Part shown: positions 1 through 8,625 of the stretch, one piece after another
Layout of the letters: each line of letters begins with the position of its first letter
Position numbering within the stretch: position 1 is the first letter of the stretch
Source: Alphaproteobacteria bacterium
GTDB lineage: Bacteria; Pseudomonadota; Alphaproteobacteria; Micropepsales; Micropepsaceae
Assembly (NCBI GenBank): GCA_947474645.1
Contig: CANJJD010000001.1
Coordinates: 62,001-126,000, forward strand
Direction of reading: 5' to 3'
DNA length: 64,000 nt
Made by a program: the position numbers and the translations under genes
The notes under the pieces: generated by a model
Seen by the model: the letters and a program-made list of their open reading frames with translations, nothing else
What the model was told of the DNA's origin: nothing
The model's database searches: none

Positions 1-2
1 AT

Positions 3-311
3 GCGGTGACCAACCTGTCCGCCGCCATCCAGGCCTCGGCCGATGCCTCGAACATCCCCCTGTCCGAGATAGACTGGTTCGTTCCCCACCAGGCCAACCA
101 GCGCATCCTGGACGGTACCGCCAAGAAGCTTGGCATAGACCCCGCCAGGGTGGTCTCCACCGTGGCCCTGCACGGCAATACCTCCGCCGCCTCGGTGCCC
201 TTGGCGCTGGTCACGGCGGTTCAGGACGGCCGGATCAAGCGGGGGGACCTGGTCCTGCTGGAGGCCATGGGCGGCGGTTTCACCTGGGGCGCGGCCCTTC
301 TGCGCTGGTAA
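3..311 (+). CDS. fabH: 3-oxoacyl-ACP synthase III, C-terminal fragment
   Basis: This is the C-terminal part of a KAS III enzyme, which starts fatty-acid synthesis by condensing acetyl-CoA with malonyl-ACP in the cytoplasm. The gene enters from the left edge, so its true start is outside the window; a GTG at 6 is in frame but is internal. Two of the three catalytic residues of the family are visible: the His in [12 protein letters not shown] and the Asn in [11 protein letters not shown]. The Cys would lie upstream. The end [13 protein letters not shown] is the standard FabH terminus. It is followed by ihfA on the same strand, an arrangement common in Alphaproteobacteria (plsX-fabH-ihfA-merR). 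Confidence 0.95.
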   Translation, partial: AVTNLSAAIQASADASNIPLSEIDWFVPHQANQRILDGTAKKLGIDPARVVSTVALHGNTSAASVPLALVTAVQDGRIKRGDLVLLEAMGGGFTWGAALLRW

Positions 312-420
312 TCGGCCACGGCCGGTTCCCTACTTAAACTCTTCCCCTCAAGTCTTTGATGTTGACGCATATTCCCCAGCAGGGTTACCGTGCTGTGGAT
401 AACCTTACAGAGTCGCCAAA

Positions 421-738
421 ATGACCACGGGAACTTTGACCAGAGCCGACCTGACCGAAGCCGTTTTCCAGGCCGTCGGTCTTTCGCGCACCGACTCGGC
501 CCAGATGGTCGAGGACATGCTGGAAGAAGTCTGCGGCGCGCTGGCCAAGGGCGAAACCGTGAAGCTGTCGTCCTTCGGCACCTTCGCGGTGCGCCAGAAG
601 TCCCAGCGCATGGGCCGCAATCCCAAGACCGGCGATGAAGTGCCGATCGCGCCGCGCCGGGTGCTGGTATTCCGTCCCAGCCATGTGCTCAAGGCCGTGA
701 TCAACGGCCAGGCCGCGCCGGCCGAGGGTGAGGACTGA
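421..738 (+). CDS. ihfA: Integration host factor subunit alpha
   Basis: IHF-alpha pairs with IhfB to bind and sharply bend DNA at promoters, replication origins and recombination sites. The 105-residue protein covers a full HU/IHF fold; the beta-arm signature with GRNPKTG is at residues 65-71 and is preceded by LSSFGTF. The length is usual for the family. The start ATG follows a 110-bp gap after fabH. The last base of its stop codon is the first base of the next gene's ATG, so it is translationally coupled to the MerR-type gene, which is the common alphaproteobacterial order. Confidence 0.95.
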   Translation: MTTGTLTRADLTEAVFQAVGLSRTDSAQMVEDMLEEVCGALAKGETVKLSSFGTFAVRQKSQRMGRNPKTGDEVPIAPRRVLVFRPSHVLKAVINGQAAPAEGED

Positions 739-1373
739 TGTCCGCCGCGGCTTTCGCATATCCGGCAAAGTCGGCGGAAGCTTTCCGCACCATCAGCGAA
801 GTCGCAATCGAACTGGACGTGCCGCAGCATGTGCTGCGCTTCTGGGAAAGCCGTTTCACCCAGATCAAGCCGGTGAAGCGCGCCGGCGGCCGCCGCTATT
901 ACCGCCCCGAGGATATCGACCTGCTCAAGGGCATCCGGGCGCTGCTCTATAGCGACGGGTTCACCATCAAGGGCGTGCAGAAGGTCCTGAAGGAACGCGG
1001 CCTTCGCCATGTCGCCCATGTCGGCCGCGGCGAGACCGATGCGGCGCAGGATGCGCCCGAGCCGGTGGTGATCGAGAAGATCGTCTATGTCGAAAAGACG
1101 GCCGTCCCCGCCAAAAAGCCGCGGCCCGCGCATCTGCGCGCCGTGCCCGACATGTCGCTGCCTTTCTTTGAATCGGGCTTCGACGCGCCGGCGCCTGTGA
1201 AGGCGCCCGCCATGGAAGAACCCGTTATCGCCTTTGTCCCCGAACCTGAGCTGGAAGCGGTGGAGATGCCCATCGAAGAAGATCTGGTGGACCGGGAACG
1301 CCTGGGCGAACTTCTGGACGAACTGACCGGCCTCAAGGCCCGGTTGCAGGAAGCCCGCGAGCGCCTTTCCTAA
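738..1373 (+). CDS. MerR family transcriptional regulator
   Basis: This is a DNA-binding regulator of the MerR superfamily. The winged helix-turn-helix lies at about residues 17-85, with [20 protein letters not shown] as the recognition part and [10 protein letters not shown] as the wing. The middle (about 95-180) is low-complexity and rich in Pro and Ala. The end (about 185-211, ending in [16 protein letters not shown]) looks like a dimerisation coiled coil. No metal-binding Cys or effector domain is visible, so the ligand is unknown. It starts inside the ihfA stop codon. This ihfA-linked MerR protein is widely conserved in Alphaproteobacteria but its targets are not evident from sequence. 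Confidence 0.9.
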   Translation: MSAAAFAYPAKSAEAFRTISEVAIELDVPQHVLRFWESRFTQIKPVKRAGGRRYYRPEDIDLLKGIRALLYSDGFTIKGVQKVLKERGLRHVAHVGRGETDAAQDAPEPVVIEKIVYVEKTAVPAKKPRPAHLRAVPDMSLPFFESGFDAPAPVKAPAMEEPVIAFVPEPELEAVEMPIEEDLVDRERLGELLDELTGLKARLQEARERLS

Positions 1374-1472
1374 GCAAAACATCGAGAAATACGGGTCGGA
1401 TACGGGCTTGTGGCCCGGGAGCGCCGCCGCTATGTTCCGCGCCCCCGAGGTATCCAGTCCTCAATTTGGCAT

Positions 1473-1549
1473 CGGAGTGTGGCTCAGCCTGGTAGAGCAT
1501 TCGCCTGGGGGGCGAAGGGTCGTCGGTTCAAATCCGGCCACTCCGACCA
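1473..1549 (+). tRNA. tRNA-Pro (anticodon GGG)
   Basis: A 77-nt cloverleaf. The acceptor CGGAGTG pairs with CACTCCG, discriminator A, and CCA is encoded. The anticodon arm is TTCGC-CTGGGGG-GCGAA, so the anticodon is GGG and it reads CCC. The T-arm contains GGTTCAAATCC. It sits 100 bp after the MerR gene. Its 3' end is copied again 131 bp downstream (see the repeat at 1665). Confidence 0.97.
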
Positions 1550-1551
1550 TT
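1534..1551 (+). repeat. Direct repeat copy 1: 3' end of tRNA-Pro
   Basis: The 18 bases ccggccactccgaccatt here, which cover the end of the T-arm, the 3' acceptor strand and CCA, recur exactly at 1665-1682. This is the shape left by integration at a tRNA 3' end. Confidence 0.7.
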
Positions 1552-1618
1552 CTTCTCATGAACACCTTCAGGCCGGATTCCCGGCCCGTCGCTGACGCTC
1601 CGGGCGTTCGCCGCTTTC

Positions 1619-1637
1619 GCATGTCCGCTGGACATGC
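1619..1637. repeat. Palindrome with TCCGCTGGA core
   Basis: GCATGTCC and GGACATGC are perfect 8-bp arms around loop GCT. The core TCC-G-CTGGA resembles that of the palindrome at 27143, whose arms differ in sequence but are also self-complementary. It lies between the two copies of the tRNA-Pro 3' end. It may be a REP-type element. Confidence 0.5.
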
Positions 1638-1664
1638 TCACGCGCTTCGCGCGCCGCGGCTCAC

Positions 1665-1682
1665 CCGGCCACTCCGACCATT
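1665..1682 (+). repeat. Direct repeat copy 2: orphan tRNA-Pro 3' end
   Basis: An exact 18-bp copy of 1534-1551 with no tRNA body upstream. The 113 bases between the copies hold a palindrome and no gene. It may be an att-site scar or part of a REP cluster that captured the tRNA end. Confidence 0.65.
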
Positions 1683-1731
1683 TCTTTCGCGCGCAAAAGC
1701 GCGGCGCGGCAGGGCACAAGTACCACTCTCC

Positions 1732-3246
1732 TTAATTTGCAATCGGTCCCTTCGGCGCGTCGGAATCCAGCTCCGGCACTTCGGTGAGCCCACGCCCCAC
1801 ATGACTATGGCGGTAGCCATAGGCGTAATAGAAGCCCAGCCCGATGACCGCCCAGATGGGAAACAGCAGCTTGGCCTGCCAGGGCAGGAAGAAGAACAGC
1901 ACCAGGCAGCCACCCACCGACAGGGTGCCGAACAGGTAAATCCATGGCGCCCGGAAAGGGCGTGGGCGATCCGGTTGGGTATGGCGCAGCACCATCACCG
2001 CCACCGACACGGCGGCAAAGGCGAACAGCGTCCCGGAGTTTGAAATGTCCGCCAATTGTCCCACCGGCAGGAAGGCGGCGGCGAAGGCCACGGCAATGCC
2101 GGTGAGCCAGGTCACCACATGCGGAGTGCGGAAACGCGGATGCACGCGGCTCAGCCCTTCGGGCAACAGCCCGTCACGCGACATCACGAAAAAGATGCGG
2201 GTCTGGCCGAACATCATCATCAGGATGACGGTGGGCAGCGCGATGCCCGCCGCCAGCCCCAAGAGGTTGCCCACCAACGGGTGATGGATGGAACGCAGCA
2301 CATGGGCCAGGGCTTCGCGCGAACAGACCAGCGGCTGGCTGGCGAGGCTGGCGCATTGGGCCTGTAGCGCCATGGAGCCCGGCGCCAGTGTTTCGCCATG
2401 CGGGCCGAACACCGGCTGGGCGCCATAGGAGCCGATCGCTCCGGCCGCCACCAAAAGATAGATCACCGTGCAGATGCCCAGCGAGGCGATCAGGCCGATG
2501 GGCAGGTTGCGCTGGGGATTCTTGGTTTCCTCCGCCGCGGTGGAGACGGCATCGAAGCCGACATAGGCGAAGAAGATGGACGCGGCCGCGCCGATAACGC
2601 CCGGCGTTCCCAAGGGCGCGAAGGGATGGAAATTCTCCATGTGCATCACCGGTAGCGCCAGCCACATGAAGGCTGACAGCGCCACCAGTTTCACCGCCAC
2701 AAGACAGGCGTTTACGGTGGCGCTTTCGCGGGTGCCGATGGTGAGCAGGCACGTCACCGCCAGCGCGATGAGGACGGCCAGCACATTGATGACCCCGCCC
2801 GCATAAGGCCCCGTCGCCAACGCCGGCGGAATGATGATGGGGGTGGGCAGATGCGCCAAAAGCCCGACAATGTAACCGGACCAGCCCACCGACACGGCGC
2901 TGGCGGCCACGGCATATTCCAGGATCAGCGCCCAGCCCACCAGCCAGGCCACCATTTCGCCCAGCACCGCATAGGAATAGGTGTAGGCCGAGCCCGACAC
3001 CGGCACCATGGACGACAGCTCGGCATAGCACAGGGCCGCCACGGCGCTGACCGCGCCGGCGATGACAAAGGCCAGCAACATGCCGGGACCGGCCTTCTGC
3101 GCCGCCTCGGCGGTCAGGACGAAAATGCCGGTGCCGATGACGCCGCCGATGCCCAGCATGGTGAGCTGAACCGGACCCAGGCTGCGATGCAGGGATTTCT
3201 TCTCGGCGGTGGCCAGCACCGCGTCCAGGGACTTGACCCGCCACAT
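1732..3246 (-). CDS. APC family amino acid permease (cationic amino acid transporter-like)
   Basis: An inner-membrane amino acid transporter of about 504 residues with about 12-14 hydrophobic segments. After a short cytoplasmic leader (MWRVKSLDAVLATAEKKSLH) comes the family's first-helix glycine motif LGIGGVIGTGIFVLT, then GWALILEYAVAAS. It best fits the CAT/YfnA-type group of the APC superfamily, probably a proton-coupled uptake system. The start chosen is the ATG at 3246, since the frame extending further upstream shows no family-like sequence. No neighbouring enzyme points to a particular amino acid. Confidence 0.9.
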   Translation of the reverse strand: MWRVKSLDAVLATAEKKSLHRSLGPVQLTMLGIGGVIGTGIFVLTAEAAQKAGPGMLLAFVIAGAVSAVAALCYAELSSMVPVSGSAYTYSYAVLGEMVAWLVGWALILEYAVAASAVSVGWSGYIVGLLAHLPTPIIIPPALATGPYAGGVINVLAVLIALAVTCLLTIGTRESATVNACLVAVKLVALSAFMWLALPVMHMENFHPFAPLGTPGVIGAAASIFFAYVGFDAVSTAAEETKNPQRNLPIGLIASLGICTVIYLLVAAGAIGSYGAQPVFGPHGETLAPGSMALQAQCASLASQPLVCSREALAHVLRSIHHPLVGNLLGLAAGIALPTVILMMMFGQTRIFFVMSRDGLLPEGLSRVHPRFRTPHVVTWLTGIAVAFAAAFLPVGQLADISNSGTLFAFAAVSVAVMVLRHTQPDRPRPFRAPWIYLFGTLSVGGCLVLFFFLPWQAKLLFPIWAVIGLGFYYAYGYRHSHVGRGLTEVPELDSDAPKGPIAN

Positions 3247-3295
3247 CGTGAACCACCCGAAAGCCCGCGAGCCCATCGGGCACGGGCGCAGCGCT

Positions 3296-3559
3296 TCAGT
3301 CAAGCACGTCGGCAGCGTCAGGATGGCGCTGGAACCATATGCGGGCATAGGAACAGCGCGGCACGATCACCAGCTTGTTGGCGCGGGCATGCTCGACGAT
3401 GGCCTGCATCAGCCGGCCGGCGGCGCCGCTGCCGCGCAGGGGCGGCTCGGCCTCGACATGGGGAATGACATACTGGCCGCCCTTGATGCGATACTCGGCC
3501 CAGGCCAGAAAGCCGTCCTCTTCCAGTTCGAAGCGGCCCTGGTCCTTGTTGTCGATCAT
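3296..3559 (-). CDS. GNAT-family N-acetyltransferase, small YjdJ-like type
   Basis: An 87-residue protein. It starts from MIDNKDQGRFELEEDGFLAW and has the small acetyltransferase core: AEYRIKGGQYVIPHVEAEPPLRGSG, then GRLMQAIVEHARANKLVIVPRC with the acetyl-CoA loop region, and a short tail around FQRHP. This matches the YjdJ/COG2388 single-domain GNAT group, in which the substrate is usually unknown. Its start overlaps the stop of the upstream DUF2842 gene by 4 bases (ATGA), so the two are translationally coupled. Confidence 0.85.
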   Translation of the reverse strand: MIDNKDQGRFELEEDGFLAWAEYRIKGGQYVIPHVEAEPPLRGSGAAGRLMQAIVEHARANKLVIVPRCSYARIWFQRHPDAADVLD

Positions 3560-3777
3560 GTCCGTTTCTTGGGTTTCTCGCGATACATCCAAGGCAACGA
3601 AAAGCCGATGGGAACGATCCACAGGGTGCCGGCCAGGGCATAGAAGAGCAGCGCCAGGTACCAGGGCGCGCCCGGCAGCAGATGGCGCGCCAGGCCCATG
3701 ATGAACAGGGCATAGAAGGGCAGCCAGACGAACACGATCAGGATGGCGGCAATCAGGGTCTTGGTGCGGCGGGACAT
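3556..3777 (-). CDS. DUF2842 small inner-membrane protein
   Basis: A 73-residue membrane protein when started at MSRRTKTL; an in-frame ATG eight codons upstream (3801) is the alternative. Two hydrophobic helices at about residues 7-29 and 38-60 are separated by HLLPGAPWYLA, and the end MYREKPKKRT is basic. This is the layout of the alphaproteobacterial DUF2842 family, whose function is unknown. It is coupled to the GNAT gene by a 4-bp overlap and is divergent from ctaA with 50 bp between starts; DUF2842 beside heme A or cytochrome oxidase genes would fit a membrane role. Confidence 0.8.
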   Translation of the reverse strand: MSRRTKTLIAAILIVFVWLPFYALFIMGLARHLLPGAPWYLALLFYALAGTLWIVPIGFSLPWMYREKPKKRT

Positions 3778-3827
3778 GGGGCTCTGGAATCTTTGACGCA
3801 AGGTGGGCGGGACGGTATGAGACCGTC

Positions 3828-4847
3828 ATGACCGTTCCGGACAATTTCTTCAAGACCCGCACCGCGGTGGGCCTGTGGCTGCTGGCGGTGGCGCTGGTGA
3901 TCCTGGGCATGGTCATCATCGGCGGGCTCACGCGACTGACCGGATCGGGCCTTTCCATCACCGAATGGAAACCGATCATGGGCGCGCTGCCGCCTCTCAG
4001 CGATGGCGAATGGGCCGACGCCTTCGCCAAGTACCGGCGCATTCCCCAATATGTGGTCGAGAACCAGGGCATGAGCCTGGCGGGCTTCAAGGCCATCTTT
4101 TGGTGGGAATGGGCGCATCGTTTTCTGGGGCGGCTGCTGGGCGTGATGTTCCTGGTGCCGTTCCTGTGGTTTGCCGCGGTGGGCGCGATTCGGCGCAGCG
4201 AATGGCCGCGCATGATCCTGTTGTTCGCGCTGGGCGGGATGCAGGGGCTGATCGGCTGGTGGATGGTGACGTCCGGCCTGGAAACCCGTGTCTCGGTCAG
4301 CCAGTATCGCCTCGCCATCCATTTGGGCGCGGCACTGTTGCTGCTGGTGGCGATTTTATGGATCGCGCTGGGATACCTGCGTGCAAGCGAAGGTAAGGGA
4401 GACGCAAAGCGCGGCTTCGCCTTTGCCGCGCTCGTTTACATCCAGATGCTGCTGGGCGCGCTGGTGGCGGGGCTGGATGCCGGGCTGGTCTACAACACCT
4501 GGCCCGACATGAACGGCCGCGTCTTTCCGGAAGATGCGTTCTTCGCCGCGCCCTGGTGGATCAATTTTTTCGAGAATCCAGGCCTGGCCCAGTTCGACCA
4601 TCGCATCGGCGCCTATGCGGTGGCGGGTTTCGCCGGCTGGATCTATGCCCAGGGCATCAAGCGCAGCGGCTATGCCAAGGTCAGCGCCAAGGCAGTCGCC
4701 GTCATCACCACGGTCCAGATATTCCTGGGGATCACCACGTTGCTGCTGGTGTCGCCGGTCTGGCTCTCCGCGCTGCATCAGGTCACCGCCGCGGCGCTGC
4801 TGTGCGCCGCGGTCTGGCACGCCTTTGAGTTGAAGCGCCTAGGCTAG
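3828..4847 (+). CDS. ctaA: Heme A synthase (Cox15/CtaA type)
   Basis: Converts heme O to heme A for cytochrome c oxidase in the inner membrane. The 339-residue protein has about eight transmembrane helices. Key features are the first-helix motif GGLTRLTGSGLSITEWKP, the heme-ligand region FWWEWAHRFLGRLLG (His about 97), AIHLGAALLL near 165, FDHRIGAYAV and the final ALHQV...WHAFE. The length and the GLSITEWKPI motif are those of the alphaproteobacterial/mitochondrial Cox15 class. Its end overlaps the convergent metY end by 9 bases. Confidence 0.95.
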   Translation: MTVPDNFFKTRTAVGLWLLAVALVILGMVIIGGLTRLTGSGLSITEWKPIMGALPPLSDGEWADAFAKYRRIPQYVVENQGMSLAGFKAIFWWEWAHRFLGRLLGVMFLVPFLWFAAVGAIRRSEWPRMILLFALGGMQGLIGWWMVTSGLETRVSVSQYRLAIHLGAALLLLVAILWIALGYLRASEGKGDAKRGFAFAALVYIQMLLGALVAGLDAGLVYNTWPDMNGRVFPEDAFFAAPWWINFFENPGLAQFDHRIGAYAVAGFAGWIYAQGIKRSGYAKVSAKAVAVITTVQIFLGITTLLLVSPVWLSALHQVTAAALLCAAVWHAFELKRLG

Positions 4848-6107
4848 CGCCTGTTCCAGATCCGCGATGATGTCCGCGGTATCCTCGATGCCGATACTCA
4901 GCCGCACCACGTCATTGCCGGCGCCCGCCTTGGCGCGGTCCTCGTCGGACAATTGGCGATGGGTGGTGGAGGCCGGATGGATGATCAGGCTTCTGGTGTC
5001 GCCGATATTGGCCACATGGCTGAACAGCTTGACGCTGTTGACCAGCTTGATGCCGGCCTCATAGCCGCCCTTCAGCCCGAAGGTGAACACGCTGCCCGCG
5101 CCCTTGGGACAATATTTCTGGTGCAGCTTGTAAGAAGCATTGTCCGGCAGGCCGGCATAATTCACCCATTCCACCTTGGGATTGGCCTTCAGCCATTTGG
5201 CAACGATCATGGCGTTGTCGCAATGCCGCTGCATCCGCAAGGGCAGGGTTTCGGTGCCGGTCAAAACCAGAAACGCGTTCATGGGCGAAAGCGCCGGGCC
5301 CAAATCGCGCAAGGCAAAGACGCGGGTGGTGATGGCGAAGGCCATGTCGCCGAACGTCTCCCACATGCGCATGCCGTGATAGGAAGGATTGGGTTCCGAC
5401 AAGGTGGGGAACTTTCCGCTGCCCCAGTCGAACTTGCCGCCGTCCACGATCACGCCGGCCATGGAGTTGCCGTGCCCGCCCAGGAACTTGGTGGCGGAAT
5501 GCAGGACGATGTCGGCGCCCCATTCGATGGGGCGGATCAGGTAAGGCGAGGCCAGCGTGTTGTCGATGATCAGCGGCACGCCGGCGTCATGGGCGATCTT
5601 GGCCAGCGCTTCGATGTCGGTGATCAGCCCGCCCGGATTGGCGATGCTTTCGGCATAGATCGCCTTGGTCCGGTCGGTGATCAACGGCTTGAAACTGTCG
5701 GGGTTGGTGGTGTCGGCCCATTTCACCCGCCAATCGAACTTGGCGAAGCTCTGGTTGAACTGGTTGATCGAGCCGCCATAAAGCTGGCGCGCCGACACGA
5801 TCTCGTCGCCGGGACTCATCAAGGTGTGGAAGGTCAGAAGCTGGGCGGCATGACCGCTGGCGCAGGCCAGGCCCGCCCGGCCGTTTTCCAGCGCCGCAAC
5901 CTTTTCCTCCAGCACCGCATTGGTGGGATTCATCAATCGCGTATAGACGTTCCCGAATACCTGCAGGTTGAACAGCGCCGCGGCATGGTCGGCATCCTCG
6001 AACACAAAGGCGGTGGTCTGGTAGATCGGCGTCGCCCGCGCCCCGGTGGCGGGATCGGGCTGGGCCCCGGCATGGACGGCCAGGGTGTTGAATCCATACT
6101 CGGCCAT
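4839..6107 (-). CDS. metY: O-acetylhomoserine sulfhydrylase (PLP-dependent)
   Basis: A 422-residue Cys/Met-metabolism PLP enzyme of fold type I that makes homocysteine (or methionine) from O-acetyl- or O-succinylhomoserine and sulfide. The start MAEYGFNTLAVHAGAQPDPATGA is characteristic. The PLP-binding Lys is in LHSATKFLGGHGNS, and ALENGRAGLACASGHAAQ is the phosphate-binding turn. Length matches MetY rather than the shorter MetB/MetC enzymes. The GST gene ends one base upstream, so the two form an operon. No SAM riboswitch can fit in the gaps directly upstream. Confidence 0.93.
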   Translation of the reverse strand: MAEYGFNTLAVHAGAQPDPATGARATPIYQTTAFVFEDADHAAALFNLQVFGNVYTRLMNPTNAVLEEKVAALENGRAGLACASGHAAQLLTFHTLMSPGDEIVSARQLYGGSINQFNQSFAKFDWRVKWADTTNPDSFKPLITDRTKAIYAESIANPGGLITDIEALAKIAHDAGVPLIIDNTLASPYLIRPIEWGADIVLHSATKFLGGHGNSMAGVIVDGGKFDWGSGKFPTLSEPNPSYHGMRMWETFGDMAFAITTRVFALRDLGPALSPMNAFLVLTGTETLPLRMQRHCDNAMIVAKWLKANPKVEWVNYAGLPDNASYKLHQKYCPKGAGSVFTFGLKGGYEAGIKLVNSVKLFSHVANIGDTRSLIIHPASTTHRQLSDEDRAKAGAGNDVVRLSIGIEDTADIIADLEQALA

Positions 6108-6108
6108 C

Positions 6109-6723
6109 TTATGCCTCCGCGTGTTCGATTGTGAGTTCGCCCTCGATCCGGCGCACCCAAGCGCGGACGTCGGGATACTGCTTCAGGTCCAGACCGGCCT
6201 GGTGGCTGAAACGGGTATAGGCGACCAGCGCGATATCGGCCAGTGACAGTTTGGCGCCGACAAAATGGCTGCGCCCTTCCAGGTGCTGGTTCATCAGGGT
6301 CAGCACCTTGGCGCATTTGACGGGTAGGGCAGGGTCAATCTCCCCGTCGCTCTTCTTCAGATAGAATTTGTGGAAGCGCAGCACCGCGATGGCGGTCTCA
6401 TGGGAATATTGTTCCCAAAACAGCCACTGGAACATCAGGGCGCGCTCAAAGGCGTCGTCCGGGATCAGATCGGAATTCTGCGCCAGGTGCAGCATGATGG
6501 CGTTGGACTGCGCCAAGACGCCGTTGTCGGCAAAGCGCACCACCGGCACCTGGCCGGCGGGATTCATCGCTAGGAACTCTGGCGTGCGGGTCTCGCCTTT
6601 CAGCACGCTGACCTCGACCCAGTCATAGGGCAGGCCCAGCCGGTCGGCGACGAACTTCACCTTCAGGCAATTGCCCGAGATGGAGTCGCCGTAGATCGTC
6701 ATGGAGGCATTATCGAGAGACAT
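6109..6723 (-). CDS. Glutathione S-transferase family protein
   Basis: A cytosolic GST of 204 residues. The N-terminal thioredoxin-like half has IYGDSISGNCLKVKFVADRL, with Ser in place of the Cys/Tyr common at the active site, then the cis-Pro stretch AGQVPVVRF and the gamma-glutamyl-binding LAQSNAIMLHLA. The helical C-terminal domain includes SLADIALVAYTR. An internal ATG (MTIYGDS, 6702) is the alternative start. It lies one base upstream of metY and 9 bp downstream of the sugar-dehydrogenase-like gene. Its substrate cannot be deduced; co-transcription with metY hints at sulfur or thiol metabolism. Confidence 0.9.
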   Translation of the reverse strand: MSLDNASMTIYGDSISGNCLKVKFVADRLGLPYDWVEVSVLKGETRTPEFLAMNPAGQVPVVRFADNGVLAQSNAIMLHLAQNSDLIPDDAFERALMFQWLFWEQYSHETAIAVLRFHKFYLKKSDGEIDPALPVKCAKVLTLMNQHLEGRSHFVGAKLSLADIALVAYTRFSHQAGLDLKQYPDVRAWVRRIEGELTIEHAEA

Positions 6724-6732
6724 GCCCCAACG

Positions 6733-8082
6733 TTAGGGCCGGTCGCGCGCGATCCGCAAGACCGTGGCATTGTTGTTTTCCGCCACCCAGATGGCGCCAT
6801 CGTCCGCCACCGCCAGTCCCAGCGGTGAACCCTTGGGATGGCGGCCGTCCACATTGTTCCAGCCTGGCGTGATCAAAAGCGGCTCCGACGCCGGTCCGGG
6901 ATAGGGCAGGCTGACCGTCGCGTTGCCATTCTCCCCTGCATAGGCTGCATAATGGGCATTCGGTGTCAGCACGGGTACGCCCTTGGAATCCACCGTGAAG
7001 GCGGCGATCCGCGCGCCCGCCACGCGATAACCGTGCAGCGACACGATCAGTTTTCCGCGCAACTGCGGGAACATCGCGCCGTCATAATAGAGCATGGATA
7101 GCGGCGCGCTGTGCGGCGGCAACAGGCGCACCGGCGGTGTATAGGCGCTGCCGCTGCAGTCAAACACCTTCTTGGGTCCCCAAACCGGGTTGATACCGTT
7201 CATGTCATAGCAATAGGGCCAGCCATAATGGGCGCCCTGCTTGATGACATTGAATTCCTCAAACGGCGTGTCGGCGGGCGCGAAATCCTCGCTGTTCTCC
7301 GCCTGCAGCACGGTGCCGGAGCTGTGCCGCGCCATGGCAACCGAATTGCGCAGGCCCCGCGCCATCACGGTGAAGGTCGGCTCCCATTTGCCGTCGCCCA
7401 GGTATTTGTATCGGCGGATGCCGGCCGACATATAGTCGCCTTCCGACTGGTTGCAGAATTTGTCGCCGTCCGGCGGGCCGTCCTTGCTGGACGGCACGCC
7501 GACCAGGCACTGGTCGGATGGCGCGCCCACCGAAACCAGCATGTCGTTGTTGGTGTCGAACAGGAAGGCGGACAGGGGATGAAAGTTGAAACGCTTGCGC
7601 GTGTCTGGCGCATCGGCGATCACGGTTTCGATGGTGGATTTGGGATCGGCCGCCATCGGATCGAAGCGGAAGATGCGCCCCTGTTCGTTGACATAGACCT
7701 TGCCGCCGGGGCCATAGGTCATGGGATGCGGCATGTAGAGGTCGGTGAGCACGGCGGTGACGGTCGTGGGCTTGCCGGGCTCCGCGTGGATGCGAAAGAC
7801 CTTGCCGCCGGCGCTGTTCCATTTGCCCATGTCGGTGAGCAGGAAGTCCTTGGTGCCCTTCAGCGGCAGCAGCACGCGCGGCAAAAGGACGGTGCGGCCT
7901 TCAAAATCACTGGCGGGCGGGGAAACGATGATGCCGGCGCAGAAGCCTTTCGCCATCGCAATCGGCGCGCGGGGAAAGCCGTCACAGGTGCCGCTGGGCG
8001 TGTAGAAAGTGCGCGCGCTTGCCGGAACGATGGCGCAAGCAGCCGCCAGTAATGCCCAAGTCCACAAACGCCCCATCATCAT
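6733..8082 (-). CDS. Exported PQQ-type sugar dehydrogenase-like beta-propeller protein
   Basis: About 449 residues. A signal peptide (RLWTWALLAAACAIVPASA) is followed by a beta-propeller resembling L-sorbosone or soluble glucose/aldose dehydrogenases: LRNSVAMARHSSGTVLQAENS, HYGWPYCYDMNG and ending SPLGLAVADDGAIWVAENN. The protein would act in the periplasm, possibly with PQQ, oxidising a sugar; this is inferred from family likeness. Three consecutive Met codons make the exact start uncertain within two codons. It is 9 bp upstream of the GST gene and 12 bp after the CoA-binding gene, so all are probably one operon. A membrane PQQ dehydrogenase is also encoded at 32470. Confidence 0.82.
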   Translation of the reverse strand: MMMGRLWTWALLAAACAIVPASARTFYTPSGTCDGFPRAPIAMAKGFCAGIIVSPPASDFEGRTVLLPRVLLPLKGTKDFLLTDMGKWNSAGGKVFRIHAEPGKPTTVTAVLTDLYMPHPMTYGPGGKVYVNEQGRIFRFDPMAADPKSTIETVIADAPDTRKRFNFHPLSAFLFDTNNDMLVSVGAPSDQCLVGVPSSKDGPPDGDKFCNQSEGDYMSAGIRRYKYLGDGKWEPTFTVMARGLRNSVAMARHSSGTVLQAENSEDFAPADTPFEEFNVIKQGAHYGWPYCYDMNGINPVWGPKKVFDCSGSAYTPPVRLLPPHSAPLSMLYYDGAMFPQLRGKLIVSLHGYRVAGARIAAFTVDSKGVPVLTPNAHYAAYAGENGNATVSLPYPGPASEPLLITPGWNNVDGRHPKGSPLGLAVADDGAIWVAENNNATVLRIARDRP

Positions 8083-8094
8083 CCTCCGTCTTTG

Positions 8095-8625
8095 TTATGC
8101 GTTCTTCAGGCTGCCGCCTTTGCTGAACAATAGCGGCTTTCGATTGTCGATCACCCGGCGATTGATGCCCAGCCAGCCCATCTCGCCGGAAAAGCGGCCA
8201 TGCTCGATCTTGGGGCAGCGGTTCATCACCACCGTCAGCCCGGCACCTTCCGCGATCTTCTCGGCTTCCGGGCTGATGACGCTGAGCTGCATCCACAGCA
8301 CCTTCACACCCAGCCGGTCTTTCTCGGCCACCGTCTCGCGGGCGATGTCGGGGGCGAACTTGGCTTCGCGGAAGATGTCCACCATGTCCACCGGGGCGGG
8401 CACGTCTTTCAGCGAGCCATAAACCTTCTGGCCCAATATCTCCTTGCCCACCATGCCGGGGTTCACCGGGATCACTTTGTATCCCTTGTTCAGCAGGTAC
8501 ATCATGGCGAAATAGGACGGGCGGATGTCATTGCCGCTGGCGCCCACCATGGCGATGGTCTTCACCGAGCGCAGGATGGATTTGATCAGGGTGTCGGGAT
8601 ATTGCGGCAGCGCTAGCTCGACCAT
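8095..8625 (-). CDS. CoA-binding domain protein (YccU-like)
   Basis: A 176-residue single-domain Rossmann protein of the CoA-binding family related to the N-terminal part of succinyl-CoA synthetase alpha. The nucleotide loop is AMVGASGNDIRPSYFAMMYLL, followed by GYKVIPVNPGMVGKEILGQ, and VDMVDIFREAKFAPDIA. YccU-type proteins bind CoA, but their role is not settled. The start overlaps the end of the enoyl-CoA hydratase gene by 13 bases, which supports co-transcription in an acyl-CoA context. Confidence 0.88.
   Translation of the reverse strand: MVELALPQYPDTLIKSILRSVKTIAMVGASGNDIRPSYFAMMYLLNKGYKVIPVNPGMVGKEILGQKVYGSLKDVPAPVDMVDIFREAKFAPDIARETVAEKDRLGVKVLWMQLSVISPEAEKIAEGAGLTVVMNRCPKIEHGRFSGEMGWLGINRRVIDNRKPLLFSKGGSLKNA

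Noticed and set aside
1550-1731. Second tRNA downstream of tRNA-Pro(GGG)
   Set aside because: Only the last 18 bases of a tRNA are repeated; no D-arm or anticodon arm exists.
4953-6134. Plus-strand frame of 393 codons opposite metY
   Set aside because: No motifs; metY on the other strand has the PLP Lys and normal length.
4724-6733. SAM riboswitch for metY
   Set aside because: The genes upstream of metY are separated by only 1 and 9 bp, leaving no leader for a riboswitch.
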